Assembly (NCBI GenBank): GCA_946699065.1
Contig: CAMPDV010000063.1
Span: 726,501 to 790,500, forward strand
Source of the DNA: Loxodes magnus
Taxonomy: Eukaryota > Ciliophora > Karyorelictea > Loxodida > Loxodidae
Reading direction: 5' to 3'
DNA: 64,000 nt
The notes beneath the pieces were generated by a model that saw only the letters and a list, made by a program, of their open reading frames with translations, did no database searches and was not told the origin of the DNA. Positions 12,408-23,456 of the stretch are shown here, piece by piece. Position 1 is the first letter of the stretch. Every line of letters begins with the position of its first letter. The position numbers were made by a program, and so were the translations under genes.

Positions 12408-13950
12408 TCAAATAAGAGACGAAAGGAACTTACAAAAATCTTCTCTACTCTAAGCCATTTGAATGAAAGGATGCATTAGTAATTGCTCTGCTGTTGATCT
12501 TTCAGATGGATTTTTCTTTAGACAGCTTCTAACAAAGGATTAAATTTCCTCACTTCCTTTGCTTAAACTTGGTGGATCTTTGGTAGCAATTTAGAATAAG
12601 GCCTTAATAGGAGAGCATCTTATATAAGGAGGCTCTCCATAAACTAGCTCTAATATGACAATTCCTAAACTTCAAATATCGACAGATTAGTCATACTATT
12701 TACCTTGAATTAATTCGGGTGCCATTCAACTTGGAGTACCTACTACCGAAGTCCTCGAAGCTGCTTCTTAAGTTAGCTAAGCAGAAAACCCAAAATCTCC
12801 TATCTTCACTTGCCCATCCTTAGATATGAGAATATTATCAGATTTCAGATCTCTATGAATTCTATGCTGCTTATGCAAATAAACGAGAGAGTTTAGACAT
12901 TCTCTAATTATATAAGCAATCAATTTTTCGGTTAATCTCGTTTTGAAAATTAATTATGTTAAGTTAGCATGCATTAAGTCTAGCACCATCCAATATGCTT
13001 CGTTGAAATAGAAAGTTTCGTAGCAATTGACAATGTTATCGTGATTGCAGATCATCATTATCTGTATTTCGTTTATCATATCTTTTTCTGCTTATTCGTT
13101 TTTTGGTATCATCTTTTTCAAAGCATACTCTTTACCTGTGTCTTTTCTTATACCCACATAAACCGTCCCTTAACTACCTTTTCCTATTATTTTTACAAGC
13201 TGATATTTAGTTTCAGGATTCTCGTTCTAAAAGTTGACTACGTATTAAGTTATTTACTGAACAATCTACTATGAAGGAAGACTTTACATCGCGAATAGCA
13301 CTGCTCCAAAGGCAGCTGCTGGATTTTCAAGGGCATCGGTTTTTTCTATACCACTGTTTTCTATCAAAGAGCGTAGTTCAACAGGAAGAGTGCTATAATC
13401 ACTAAACATATCTACGTTCTCTACTTATGTTTAATTGAATCCTAACTTTGCTGCTAGTTTCTAGTCAATACCAAAATTGCCTTCATCATCTTCTTATTAT
13501 TCTTAAGCCTCATATGTTGCACTAAGACTCTTAGATTCCTCAGCATTACCATTTTACTAGTAACTTTTAACTTAAGACATAACAGGTGGATTCTTAGAAA
13601 TAAAGGACTGAGCTCTCAACTTAACAAACACTCCTTTACATTAATTACAAACTCTATTCTTTCCTCTATCTTTAGAGCAGGATCTGCAGATTGAGTTATT
13701 GCACCTACTACACATATGTTTATTCCTAAACAAATGAAACTTCTTGTTGCATAGATTACATTAATCTCCTTACTTCACTAAATTCTTGAAAAACAATGAC
13801 AATCTTTTAGAAAGTCTAGGAGACTTTTGCTATTCCATTTTTTTATTTTTCTACTAGTGTTAGCAAAACCCTTAACTTTTATCTTAACTATGCCATTCTT
13901 ATTTTAGAATGAGTACCAAATGCAGTTGGTGGAGAGATAGCTGATGTCAT
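12408..13950 (-). CDS. PAK/STE20-family Ser/Thr protein kinase with N-terminal FYVE-like zinc finger, 508 aa
   Basis: Start ATG 13950, one 16-nt intron at 13854-13869 (GTTTTGCTAACACTAG), stop TGA 12410-12408; spliced length 509 codons. Residues about 57-100 form a Cys-rich zinc-binding domain of FYVE type: four CxxC pairs (CNLC, CSRC, CRSC, CNQC) with a basic RNKHMC stretch. A stretch near 178-215 ([17 protein letters not shown] ... [10 protein letters not shown]) matches the second half of the PAK p21-binding/autoinhibitory region. The kinase domain has GKGSQGTVYVG, the ATP-binding Lys (YALKKM), [15 protein letters not shown] and the activation-loop end [12 protein letters not shown], all intact. 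PAK kinases act downstream of Rho-family GTPases on the cytoskeleton; the zinc finger suggests recruitment to phosphoinositide membranes. A full CRIB motif upstream is not clear. Trp in PSWMAPE and VDIWSLG is TGA. Confidence 0.9.
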
Positions 13951-13972
13951 GTTTTCATCATGAAGTGATTGA

Positions 13973-14779
13973 ATGATTTTTGGTGATAGAGATAAGAGAA
14001 TTAAAGTTAGTGTTGAATACTTCTAGAGTGTAAATAATGGTACTAATATGAAGGTATAGTAATGTGAGATATCCTAAAATGGTATTCTATTAAATCTAAT
14101 GATAAATGCTTTAAATGCTAGTCCAACCAAAATTTTGTATAGCTATCATCAAATTCTAGTATAGAAGATGACTGCAGTGATATGAAGTACGAGTAGCAGT
14201 CATTAAGTATAAGTAAATAAAGCTAAGACTAATTAAAATAACACCATCAGATCTTTCTTGTCTAGTTCTGTATATCATAGCATTTGTCCTATCTATGTTT
14301 ACAATAGGCTAATATCATAGAATATAATATAAGCAAGCATTATGATATTAAAAGGACCATATGAGCAGAATGTTACTATGAAGATATATTAACTTGATAT
14401 TAATATCCATATCAATAATGAAGCTGTTTAATGACATTAAGCAATTCTTATTACTTATATCTGACTAATTTTAATCGGAGCATTTCATGCAAGATGTCTG
14501 AAACAGTATCTTACTCTTTATATATTCACTCTATCATTTAATCTAGCATAGTTTATAGATACTGTTGAAGCAAAATAGTAGAAAGATGATTAATTTCTAG
14601 CACTAATGGATTAAGTATATTATGAATTTGATATGCAAGAAGAGATTTTTAGCTTCATTATCAGCTTGCTTTACTTATATGAATAGAGCTATAAAATTGA
14701 GCTTTAAAATGTTGTTTATAATTAGAATTGTTTTCAAGCGACTGATATGAGTTTCCATAATCCATCATTTAGAACATGA
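13973..14779 (+). CDS. Hypothetical membrane protein, about 250 aa
   Basis: Unrecognised. Good protein-like sequence in two frames is joined by a 16-nt intron at 14265-14280 (GTTCTGTATATCATAG). Upstream is a short Cys pair and acidic stretch (CFKCQSNQNFVQ, SSIEDDCSDMKYEQQ). Downstream is a membrane segment (AILITYIWLILIGAF) and an acidic, aromatic C-terminus (DQFLALMDQVYYEFDMQEEI). The stop is TGA 14777-14779, so the coding region overlaps the 3' end of MCTS1 on the other strand by about 46 bp. The start is uncertain: ATG 13973 (MIFGDRDKRIKVSVEYF) needs another intron near 14,020, and it sits only 22 bp from the divergent kinase start. Confidence 0.5.
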
Positions 14780-15377
14780 AGCACCTCAACTGCATATCCT
14801 TAGTTAATTTCCCTCCTACATAAAAGCTTACACTTCTTGAGATGTCATTAGCATTCTTCCAATCGCAATTGCATGTTGCTTTCCTTCGACCCTCACTTGA
14901 ACAATGTCATTAATATTCAATCCTTCTGGTAGAATACCTCCTTTACTTGTAAGTCCTGGGCACATTATATTAGCTCCATTTAAAACAGGCTTTAAGCCTC
15001 CTTTATCAATTTATACTGCAGTGAGCATATCTGGGAATTAATGTACCAGCCTCAAATTAGGAATCCATGATTCTTCATTTCCCTTTAAAATCTACTTCGA
15101 CTCTTCTTACTCTGATTCTTAGATCTAGATTAGAATACCTTAGAAAAATAGAGGAAGCTTGTTATTTACTAGAATGCTAATATGGTTGAGAGGAGCCTTA
15201 GGTTTAGCAATTACCAGAGATCCAGATTTCTTACTAAAGACATGAGTTTCAAAATACGGCTCTAGCACGGGATACGCCTTTAAGATCTAATCTCTAACCT
15301 GTTTAGTAATGGAAGATTTGGGTTTAGTCTAGCTTCCGATTTCTTCGAGTCTGAATAATAAATTACTTTTTAAACAT
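14734..15377 (-). CDS. MCTS1: MCTS1 (MCT-1) translation re-initiation / ribosome recycling factor, 203 aa
   Basis: Homologue of human MCTS1 / yeast Tma20, a PUA-domain protein that binds the 40S subunit with DENR and promotes recycling and re-initiation. Start ATG 15377 (MFKKLEEIGSQTKPKSSI), stop TGA 14736-14734, with 16-nt introns at 15351-15366 and 14816-14831; the spliced length is exactly 204 codons. Family landmarks: the MFKK start, VRDQILKAYPVLEPY, PLFFQ, then the PUA domain with IDKGGLKPVLNGANIMCPGL, VEGKQHAIAIGRMLM and the C-terminal VLNDGLWKL. Length matches the family (about 181-205 aa). Both introns are fixed by homology: without them the conserved start and the LNDGLW end are out of frame. 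The Trp nine codons before the TGA stop is encoded by TGG. Confidence 0.96.
14816..14831 (-). other. 16-nt intron in MCTS1
   Basis: GTAAGCTTTTATGTAG on the minus strand. Splicing joins MTSQEV to REINQGYAVEVLHV, which aligns with the [20 protein letters not shown] region of human MCTS1. This is the best-supported intron in the window. Confidence 0.9.
15351..15366 (-). other. 16-nt intron in MCTS1, after codon 4
   Basis: GTAATTTATTATTCAG on the minus strand, right after the MFKK start. Removal restores the frame into LEEIGSQTKPKSS. Same length and GTAA...AG form as the downstream intron. Confidence 0.88.
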
Positions 15378-15580
15378 TTTAGTTATAAATTAGCCTAAAT
15401 AAGTCTAATTAGTGTTTTATTATCAAATCTATTCAGATTGCTAATTAATAGCTATAAACATGAAGTTGGAAAAGGAGGATTAGAAGAGATCAAAGAGTGA
15501 GAAAGATTTACTATATTAAGTTGCTGTTTAAGTAGTTAAAAGTGATCATATCTTATGCTCAGGTAGTTAGATGCAATATA

Positions 15581-16000
15581 TCATAAATAAAAGGTATTTA
15601 GGCTTTTGCTATTTAAGTAGCTAAAACTAAGACTAGTATTCTCTTTTTTTGTCTTTTGATATTACCTATTAATGTAGTTTATTATGCGATTTCTTTATGA
15701 ATATCTAGCGTATAATTTCATAGAATCTTCTTTGTGATCCAAAATAAACTTTTCAAGCAGAGCACAATCGTCTAATAAAATATTTAAAGGTTAATTTGCT
15801 ACCTTTCAAGCATAACTTTAACAGTTAGCTTGATAACTAAAAATTCTCTCTCCCCATTATATCTTTATTTGGTATTCTTGCACTTTAATAAATCCAGCTT
15901 AAGTAAAATAAGCAAATTTCCTTTCTTCATCTACTTCTATATCTAATTAACTCATTAGAGTTTCCAATAAGAAGATAGAACTGATAAGTTTACTTTACAT
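15581..16000 (-). CDS. Hypothetical protein, 139 aa
   Basis: Intronless frame from ATG 16000 (MQSKLISSIFLLETLMSQ) to TGA 15583-15581. Features: a hydrophobic start, an acidic stretch (LDIEVDEERKFAYF), a middle with one TGA-coded Trp (SYAWKVANQPLNILLDDCAL) and a basic Tyr/Asn-rich end (RYSQRNRIINYINRQYQ). No family recognised. It is followed 32 bp upstream on the same strand by the ELP1 stop, so the order ELP1-this gene-MCTS1 is tandem and closely packed. Confidence 0.6.
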
Positions 16001-16032
16001 TTAATTATTTAATAAGAAATTTATTTACTTTC

Positions 16033-19000
16033 TCACAAAATCCTGCTGTTATACTCGTTGTATAGACTATCATTCACCAAATCACATAACAAATCTTCCA
16101 TTCTTTCTTTTTTGGGAATATCCTAAAACATCTACGCGAAATCTTCTATTACCTTCTCTTAGTAAAGCGTTTTTACCTTTAGATCTTAAAATTTACTCTA
16201 TAAAGCCTTTAATTGCTCTTCTAGTAAGTCGCTCTTTTCGAATAAACCTAATTTCTTTAAAAGGATAACTAAGTCTAAGCTTCTTTTTTATAGATTGTTT
16301 GAATTTTTGTCTCTTTTTATACCAATTAGATAATCAACTATATAATCTTCCTCAAACACACTTCCCTTTTTATTCCAGTTTTTAGTTCTTTTCTTTTTAC
16401 TTTGTACAGTAGAACTTGAATACTTTGATACATTAGATTTTCCAGTTCTTTATGATTGAACATCTTCTTCCATTGGTCTTGACTATTAATTTCCTAGCAT
16501 GATTTTAAGCTGCTATACTTATTTCAATCTACTCATTTTTTCATCGAAGCCTTCGTATGTGGATTTTATTTGCTACATCGTTTCGTTGAATTTCTAACTA
16601 ACAGCCTCGATTAATTGCTCCTTTTGGACCGCTTGGAGGTTATATTTGTATAGCTAAATATGAGATCTTACTATTTGAAGGGCCTTTTCAAACTACTCAG
16701 CATTTATTAGAAGCTCAAACATTCTGATTGGATCGTAAGTAATTTGCTCAAGTAATAGCCAGGCATTCTATATAGTAATATTACCTAGTAGTCTTAATTA
16801 TACTCCATATCTGAGACCATCTCGTCTATGTGCTGCTGTACATTCTCTTTCATCTACTCTAGTACAGTTACAACCATTGGCCAGTTCTAAATTTTTTTAA
16901 AGCAGTCTAAAGCTTTGTGTAAATCCTGTATCTGTAAGTATACATAAGCTGCCTCTTCAGTTTTGCCTGAGTTAACTAACTTCGCTGAATAGCTATTTAG
17001 TACTTTCTTTTGAACAGGTTGAAGAGCTTCTTGGGCAGACAGTATTTTTATGGCATAGGAATGAAGGCTTTCCTTATTAACAAGCTAAATGAACTCTTGA
17101 TCATTCTGGAGTAGATATTTCTAATCCTAAGCCAGCTCACTAATAGCCTATTTATAGCACTTTAAATCCTTCTGGACTGTGAATTTCATGAAAGCTTCTC
17201 CATTTTTAGATTTCAGTTCTTCTAGAGATTAAATATAAGCTTTGTATTCCTTAGGGTCCTTCTATGTGTATTTTCCTATTAGATCCAGTAATTCAAAATC
17301 GTACATTGATAAACACACATCAAATAGTTAATTGGCATCAGCAAGCCAACATATATACTCTATACTCTTTTCCTGCTGACTTTTGTTAGCCACAGTTTTA
17401 CCTTGAGTATGATGAGGCGCTTTGATCTTTTTCTCTTTGGAATGGTCTTTGACTTAAAGCAAAACTTCCTTGTATTCAGGTGGTGTTTTCTTTATAAAAG
17501 TAGAGAGATAGCTAGTCAAGAACTTAACGCTATTCTAGAGAAAAGGTCTCAAAGCATCACAGATTTTGTTTATCTTAGTACTGTCTTCAATTAATTGAGT
17601 GTTTTAGTAAAGAACTTACTACCACACGTTAAAAGGCTTAAGACATACCAGAAAGTTGTTGATGTAGTCCGTGTTGTCAACCTACTTTATGAAGGCTTCT
17701 GCATTCCATCCTTCAGCATCAATATCATATACGAAATTTAGATCAATTCTTTACTTCCTAGCAAGGATGAAAGCTTCTTTGTATTTCAGTTCCTTGATTA
17801 GCTTCTACAATAGGTTAAGGGCAAGAATTCTAGGGGATATAATTTCAATGTTACCACGAGGGAACATTTATAGTACCATTTACTAATCGCCAAGCGATAC
17901 AATTTTAGCTCCTTTTTCTATTTTCCTTACTAGCAATTCTGGATTTTGAACTTATGGTTAAGACGTCAAAGGGAAGGCTATCAAATCATACATTAAGTGG
18001 TCAGTTCTAGTCTGAACATAGAAGCCATAATCACCAGTTAGGCTGTAACTGTTACAATTACTCGCTATAATATTATGATCATTGAAAAGCACATTCTTAG
18101 CTAGTCCTATTACATGTAAGTCTAAAGTTTTAGGGTCTTTAATTATAGAAAAGTCTGAGAAAAGCTAAACTGCTTTCAGTTATCCCAGTAAGGTAAAATT
18201 AAAGTCATGAATCAATATTTCATAGGACTCTAGTAGGAAGTATATCTAGCTTTAAGACTGCTTAATCTTGATGATTGAATCTTTAAACTTCTGTTACTTA
18301 AGAACTTTTCCATCCTAGTGGAGCTAAATTTCGTATGTACTTGCTAAGATATATTTGTTCTCACCCGAACTGATGAAACAACTTTGGTATATATTTTGTT
18401 GGTTTTCTATTTTATAACGTCCTTTCTCTTATATAGAGTTTAGATCAGAAATGTCTAAGACTATTACTTCGTTCTGTCCCTGTACTAGCATTCCGTTTTC
18501 TTCAAAAGAGACTGAAATTGGAACGAAGTTGAGATTTGAATAACTGGCTAAAAAATAGGGAGGTGGAATGTTTACTTTTCCAAGTGGAGTTAAGTTAATT
18601 TAATAACCATCTATTACCGCTGCGACACCATTAGTTGAACAATTATACGCTTGCTGGAATATAAATAGCTGAACATTATTTTCCTAACATTCAAGAAATA
18701 CCATTAGATTGGATTAAATTCAATCCGCATTAATAATTTTATCGTTAAAGCTGTAGTCAAACTTGCAGAATCACTTGAAGTTACTCCTGGTCCATATCTG
18801 TACGTTAGTTTGGTAAACAAGCGTTAGAAACTCGCTTTAGTCATCCCATATTATTTTTAGAACTTCTGCTTTCTCATTTGCGATTTGTTTCAACTCTCCA
18901 TGTCTTAATGAATTTCTCTCCCAAAAGATGATTTACTTATCTCCAACACCAGTGACGAATTCTCCATCTGGCTTATATGCAATCTATTTTTATATGATTT

Positions 19001-19604
19001 CATTTTATTAGTCCAAACTAGCTACCGTTTTTACCAAGTTGTCATTTTTTGTTCAATTAACCTACTCATTCAATTTCAAATCATAGACTCTCGATATTAC
19101 TTTCTGATTAGCGAACTATAAAGTGATAGCAAAGAACTATCCATCAAGTCTCCAGCTAACCATAGAGCCAATTAAAGCAGATTCATAGTTCTCTGTAATT
19201 ACTTTTACTTCATTGGTGATTTCAATATCTGGGTTTATCAAAGCCAGCTTTCCATTCTCAAAAACAAGAGCACAGACTTCTCTTGTGCTATTCCAAGCAG
19301 CAGCAAGTATCTTATTTTCATATTCTTCTGACTTATCAATACATTACACATCAACATCTATCAACTATATGCTTTACTAGCAGATCACAACAATCTTTTC
19401 CATACTCTCTGACAGACTAATATCTATAATCTACTGCTAACTGGGAAGCTGAATTTGGTTTTATAGTTAGAAGTCTTTAAGGGAATATTGAAGAATATCT
19501 TCCTGATTAGTGCAAAACAAAAAATGAGATAGAAGATCTACAAAGCACTGATTAAAAGGCGTCAAGCTTTGCGCTTTGCAACTTATAAGGATTAAATTTC
19601 TCAT
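16033..19604 (-). CDS. ELP1: Elongator complex subunit ELP1 (IKAP/IKI3)
   Basis: Scaffold subunit of Elongator, which makes mcm5/ncm5 side chains on wobble uridines of tRNAs. Start ATG 19604 (MRNLILISCKAQSLTPF) resembles the family start MRNLKL. WD40-type propellers follow, with recognisable blocks: VSWRLDGQFFAITL, YKPDGEFVTGVGDKQIIFWE then NSLRHGE, and VAAVIDGYQINLTPLGKVN with IPPPYFLASY. The hallmark PRGNIEIISPRILALNL links the propellers to the helical C-terminal half (KYKEAFILARKQRIDLNFVYD). Later TPR-like blocks (AQEALQPVQKK, KTEEAAYVYLQIQDLHKALD) also fit. Stop TGA 16035-16033. The span is 3,572 nt and the start and stop frames differ by two, so one or more tiny introns with total length 2 mod 3 are present but not placed. 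About 1,180 aa, slightly shorter than human ELP1 (1,332). Confidence 0.93.
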
Positions 19605-19670
19605 TTTTTATTTATTTTTAACCTACTTTGTGATTATATTATCTGCTCTTGTTAACTGTTAAGCAATTTT

Positions 19671-20293
19671 ATGATAAGCAAATACTTGTATAATATATAC
19701 CAGATATTGTTAGATCGAGAGCTAGTGTAGTGAATATCGCTTATGCTAGTAAGATTGAATGATCACCTATAGAGTATATTTTGAATGATTGCGTTAATAA
19801 TGATTGAACTCATCCGAATTTATCTAGAGTAGCTTTACTGTTTTGTTTACTATCTAATCTCTGGATTTAAAGTGTATCTTTAGATATTATTTGGTCCTTG
19901 ATACTTGATTGTTATAGTAATCTGACTTAAGAAATTACTAAAAGGCTTGTAACTAGAAATTTCTTTTCTGGTCTAACTGATAAAATTTTAATTGGACTAT
20001 CCTTTGAGAAATATTTCATTTTGGTGATGAAATAAGAAAAACAAAGATTAATAAAGAAAAAGTTGCTATTCTTGTAACTTAGTTATGATAATAAATATAT
20101 AGTAAAGCATATGACCGAGAAGAATCATTTATAGCTAGATTCTCATTTAATATCTCCAAGATGCTAATTAAATATGGTTTCGGAAATATATTAGAGACTA
20201 TGGTAGGAAGTTAAATAATTCTTTATAGATAGATTTTGAAGAAACGTTCAATTAAATAAAGAGATATATAAAAAAACTAACTGTTATGAATGA
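19671..20293 (+). CDS. Hypothetical protein, about 201 aa
   Basis: Unrecognised. The frame is clear from about 19,730 (VVNIAYASKIEWSPIEYIL, THPNLSRVALLFCLLSNLW) through ITKRLVTRNFFSGLTDKI and a basic helical end (VMKQEKQRLIKKKLLFLQ) to TGA 20291-20293. A start at ATG 19671 (MISKYLYNIYQI) fits if a 17-nt GT..AG segment at 19710-19726 is an intron; the spliced length is then exactly 202 codons. It is divergent from ELP1 (66 bp between starts) and convergent with the splicing-factor gene. Confidence 0.5.
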
Positions 20294-20364
20294 GAAAATT
20301 TGAAAGAAAATTTTAGAATATAAAGAGCAATTATTATCACTTAATGGTGCTTAATTAATGCATT

Positions 20365-22128
20365 TCATTAAGAATGTTAATACTTTTTGTGGCCTGATTT
20401 CTTGTCGTCTTTGGAACTCTATTTCTGACTTCTTTGAGACTTATCATCACTTGATTTACGACTATTTCTATAATGTGGCTTTCTATTATTTTTTTAGTCT
20501 TTATTTGATTTGTTTCTAAATTTTCTAGACTTTTAAGAGCTTTAGTGTCTATTTTCCTGTTTCTAAGGGGATTATGATCGAGATCGTGATCTTGATCTAG
20601 ATCTTGATCTGTTTTTGAACCATGATTCCATTTTTTCTTTACTGAGGTTGTCTTCGATTTTCTGTTTTCTTTCTTTATCTGAGTTATTTTCAGTAGTTTT
20701 TTCTTACTCTCTAAATGAAACATTTTTCAACTCTTATTATTTCTCTCTATTAGAATTATTTTCACTCTTTTGATCTCGTTCCTTTCTTTGTATATCTTCA
20801 ATTTAAACTTCCCTTTCTCTTTCTCTTTCTCTCTCTCTTTCTTTTCTTTGATTGTCTTCAGTTTAAGCTTCTCTTTCTCTCTCTCTTTCTTTTCTTTGAT
20901 TGTCTTCAGTTTAAGCTTCTCTTTCTCTCTCTCTTTCTTTTCTTTGATTGTCTTCAGTTTAAGCTTCTCTTCCTCTCTCTCTTTCTTTTCTTTGATTGTC
21001 TTCAGTTTAAGCTTCTCTTCCTCTCTCATTTTCTTTTCTTTGGTTGTCTTCAGTTTACATTTTTCTTTCTCTTTCTTTCTATCTTTCTTTTCGCCCTTTA
21101 TCTTCAGGCTTTTTCTCTCTTTCTCTTCTTTCTTTGCCTTCAATCTTTCTTTCTTTATCTCTTCTTATTTTCCCATCATTCTTTTTTTCCTTTTCTCTTC
21201 ATATCCTATCTTCATGATTCTTTTCTTTTTCTTTACTTTAATTATCTTTCTATTTTCGTTCTTTAACTTCTCTTTATTTATCTCCATTCTTCTGTTCTCT
21301 TTCATTTCTATATTTATCTACCTTCTTCTGTTCTTTTTATGAAGGTTATCGTTCTACACTTCTTTATCTCTTCTCCTTTCCTTCTCTATTTAAAGTATTA
21401 TTGTTTCTTTTCTCCTCTTCTTAAGGAGATTCTTTTTCTTCCTTTCTAAAGATATTTTCTCTAGTTACTTAAGGTTATCCAACTTACTCTTCATTCCACT
21501 AGATTTATTCTTTATCCTAAGAGAGTTTATTCATTTCTTCTCTAACTAGATCATCTACTTGTTCTTCCTTATTTATTTCCTACTGCATTTACTGAATGTA
21601 CATTTAGTTCTTTATTATTTCTTTCTTCACCTACAAGTTTTCAAAATCAAAGGCGCTACCTGGAACATAGTTTTGATTCACATTGAGAGCTTTTTTTATC
21701 TAATCTATTTTATGCTCTTTTTCCTTAATCTGTACATGCGTTGATTTGAATTGGCTTTCCTATGGAAATTAGAAATTGTTATTTTATAAGCTGAAAATAT
21801 TATCTTCTTGCATCTTTTTAAGCCTATTGAGCATAGTTTCCCTGGCCTCACTAATCCTCTTCTCCGTTTCTTCTTTACTGAGATTTTTTTTCTCACACTC
21901 AATTTATATTTCCAGCAATTTAATCTAGATAAGTCTCTTTTACTCATGTTCGATTAGTTCCTTATTAGGCTACTTTATCGGTTTCTAAGCTTAGACCTTA
22001 AGCTACTCCAATTCCTTTTTGAAAGCTAATTTGGACTTCCTCGAAAACGGAATGTACGCTTCGTTTCTCTAGACGTATCCATTAGTTCCACTTCCTCTAG
22101 GAGTTTGCAATCCTATACCGTTGTACAT
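20365..22128 (-). CDS. CWC21/SRRM2-type spliceosome protein with cwf21 domain, charged repeats and RS tail, 587 aa
   Basis: Intronless frame from ATG 22128 to TGA 20367-20365. The N-terminus [20 protein letters not shown] is almost the universal CWC21/SRRM2 start; its conserved Gln (22071-22069) is a TAG codon. The cwf21 helix follows (PNKELIEHEQKRLIQIKLLE, EETEKRISEARETMLNRLKK) and then YVPGSAFDF, equivalent to the family YVDGSSFD. The rest is low complexity: a Lys/Glu/Arg-rich stretch with five 16-residue repeats and a C-terminal RS domain (NRSRSRSRSRSRSRS). These proteins sit near the catalytic centre of the activated spliceosome and support exon ligation. The S/F-rich plus-strand frame over this region is its antisense shadow. 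It shares a 51-bp divergent promoter region with the next gene. Confidence 0.93.
20833..21066 (-). repeat. Tandem 48-nt coding repeat (about five units)
   Basis: Each unit encodes 16 residues of the type EAQTEDNQRKERERER in the CWC21/SRRM2 homologue. The unit nearest the N-terminus is the most diverged and the inner ones are nearly identical, so expansion by slippage or unequal exchange is recent. The unit length keeps the reading frame. Confidence 0.85.
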
Positions 22129-22179
22129 TTATAAATAAACTAGAAATTGAAATTTTCTAGTAAAAACAAGGGAAACAGA
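22129..22179. promoter_or_regulatory. 51-bp divergent intergenic spacer
   Basis: Only 51 bp lie between the start codons of the CWC21/SRRM2 homologue (minus) and the next plus-strand gene. Any shared promoter and both leaders must be very compact. No motif stands out apart from AT-richness. Confidence 0.45.
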
Positions 22180-23220
22180 ATGGAACTGAAAATACCTGAA
22201 ATTAATATTCAAGCAGTCATTAGAAATAAGTCTAATATTGCTGAGCTGAAAGCTATTCTTACATAACTGTAGCAATAGAATTAAGAAGAGGAAATTGAGA
22301 AACTTAACCTTGAGATTGTGGAGATACTTCAGCTGGAAAAATAGTTCGAATAGGCGTTCTTACTGCTAAAAAATTTGAAGTGTTCGAGCTAGAAGCTGTT
22401 CGAGTAAAAGATAACGCTCCTGTTTTGTCTTAATCAATTCAGCGAAATTCTATCCTGCTTTTGTGATAGAGAGATACTAAGCTCGAGCTTTTAGGTACAA
22501 TAACCTATTGAGTATATTGACTTGGTTTTTATACTTATAAGTATGCTCTTAGAAGGGAAAGCGGAAAATGGACTGAAACTGATCGAAGCTTAGAAGCAAA
22601 TAAAGTTTATTACCTTTTATCTTAAATTGATTTTTATCAATGAGTTGAATGATCGGAATGAGGTAGATATTATGGAAGAGATGAAGAAGGAAGACAAGCA
22701 TGAGTAGTACTATGAAGGGTTAGAGTATGAACATATTCTAGCAATCACTGCTGGATTGTAAATAGAAATGAGGATTAACCAGATAAGCTTGCTTAAGAAC
22801 AAGCATATAATTCAATATGAGCCACTTTCTAGTGCTATTTTATAGCATAATAAGCAAATTACTATGAGTATTAAAAAGGATGTAATAGAGTTCAGATCAA
22901 GTCTTCAAAGACTCTCGAATTTTTAGAAGCATTTTGAATGGCGTTCTAACTTACTATATGTATAGTAAATTTTGAACATACCTGAAAAAAATCTAAAGTG
23001 AAGGGAAAAGCAAGCAAGGTATAAATGAGCACTAGAGGAGTCCAACAGAAGTTTAGAGTCATACTGACTAAATTTGAAATAGGTAGTTAGTGTGAAAAGG
23101 ATAAAAGCAAGTATTAATGATGGATTAAGAGCGATGGATAAATTACAATTTATATGGATCAGATACAAGCTACTTAAAATGCGATCTTAGAATCAAATAT
23201 TATCTTAAATGTCTCTATGA
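22180..23220 (+). CDS. Hypothetical helical protein, 346 aa
   Basis: Intronless from ATG 22180 (MELKIPEINIQAVIRNKSN) to TGA 23218-23220. Almost wholly helical by composition: an acidic Gln/Glu N-terminal coil (QEEEIEKLNLEIVEILQLEK), a hydrophobic helical centre (YIDLVFILISMLLEGKAENG) and a basic C-terminal third (SVKRIKASINDGLRAMDKLQ). Four Trp residues lie in the C-terminal third; three are TGA-coded and the one nearest the stop is TGG. No family recognised; a TPR-like or scaffold protein is possible. Confidence 0.72.
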
Positions 23221-23456
23221 ATAATCTCTCAGTTTTTCTTAAATAAAATTAATTTTCTTATCTATTTAAAAATATAGCAAGCCGGCTAAATTTTTGAAAG
23301 ATTATAACAATCATTCGATTAATATTCAGTTATATACTAATGGAAATAAGTAATATCTTTAACCTTACTGCTGTAATATAAATAAATAGTATACTTACAT
23401 ATGTATGATGTTATGCTTTCCTTTCTTAAAATATACTTTGGATAGGAAGATATAAA

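Noticed and set aside
20833-21066. Regular repeat that could be taken for a CRISPR-like array
   Set aside because: The units are directly adjacent with no spacers and encode an in-frame protein repeat in a eukaryotic gene.
20770-21342. 190-codon Ser/Phe-rich plus-strand frame
   Set aside because: It is the exact antisense of the Lys/Glu/Arg-rich repeat region of the CWC21/SRRM2 homologue; the residue bias comes from the complementary strand.
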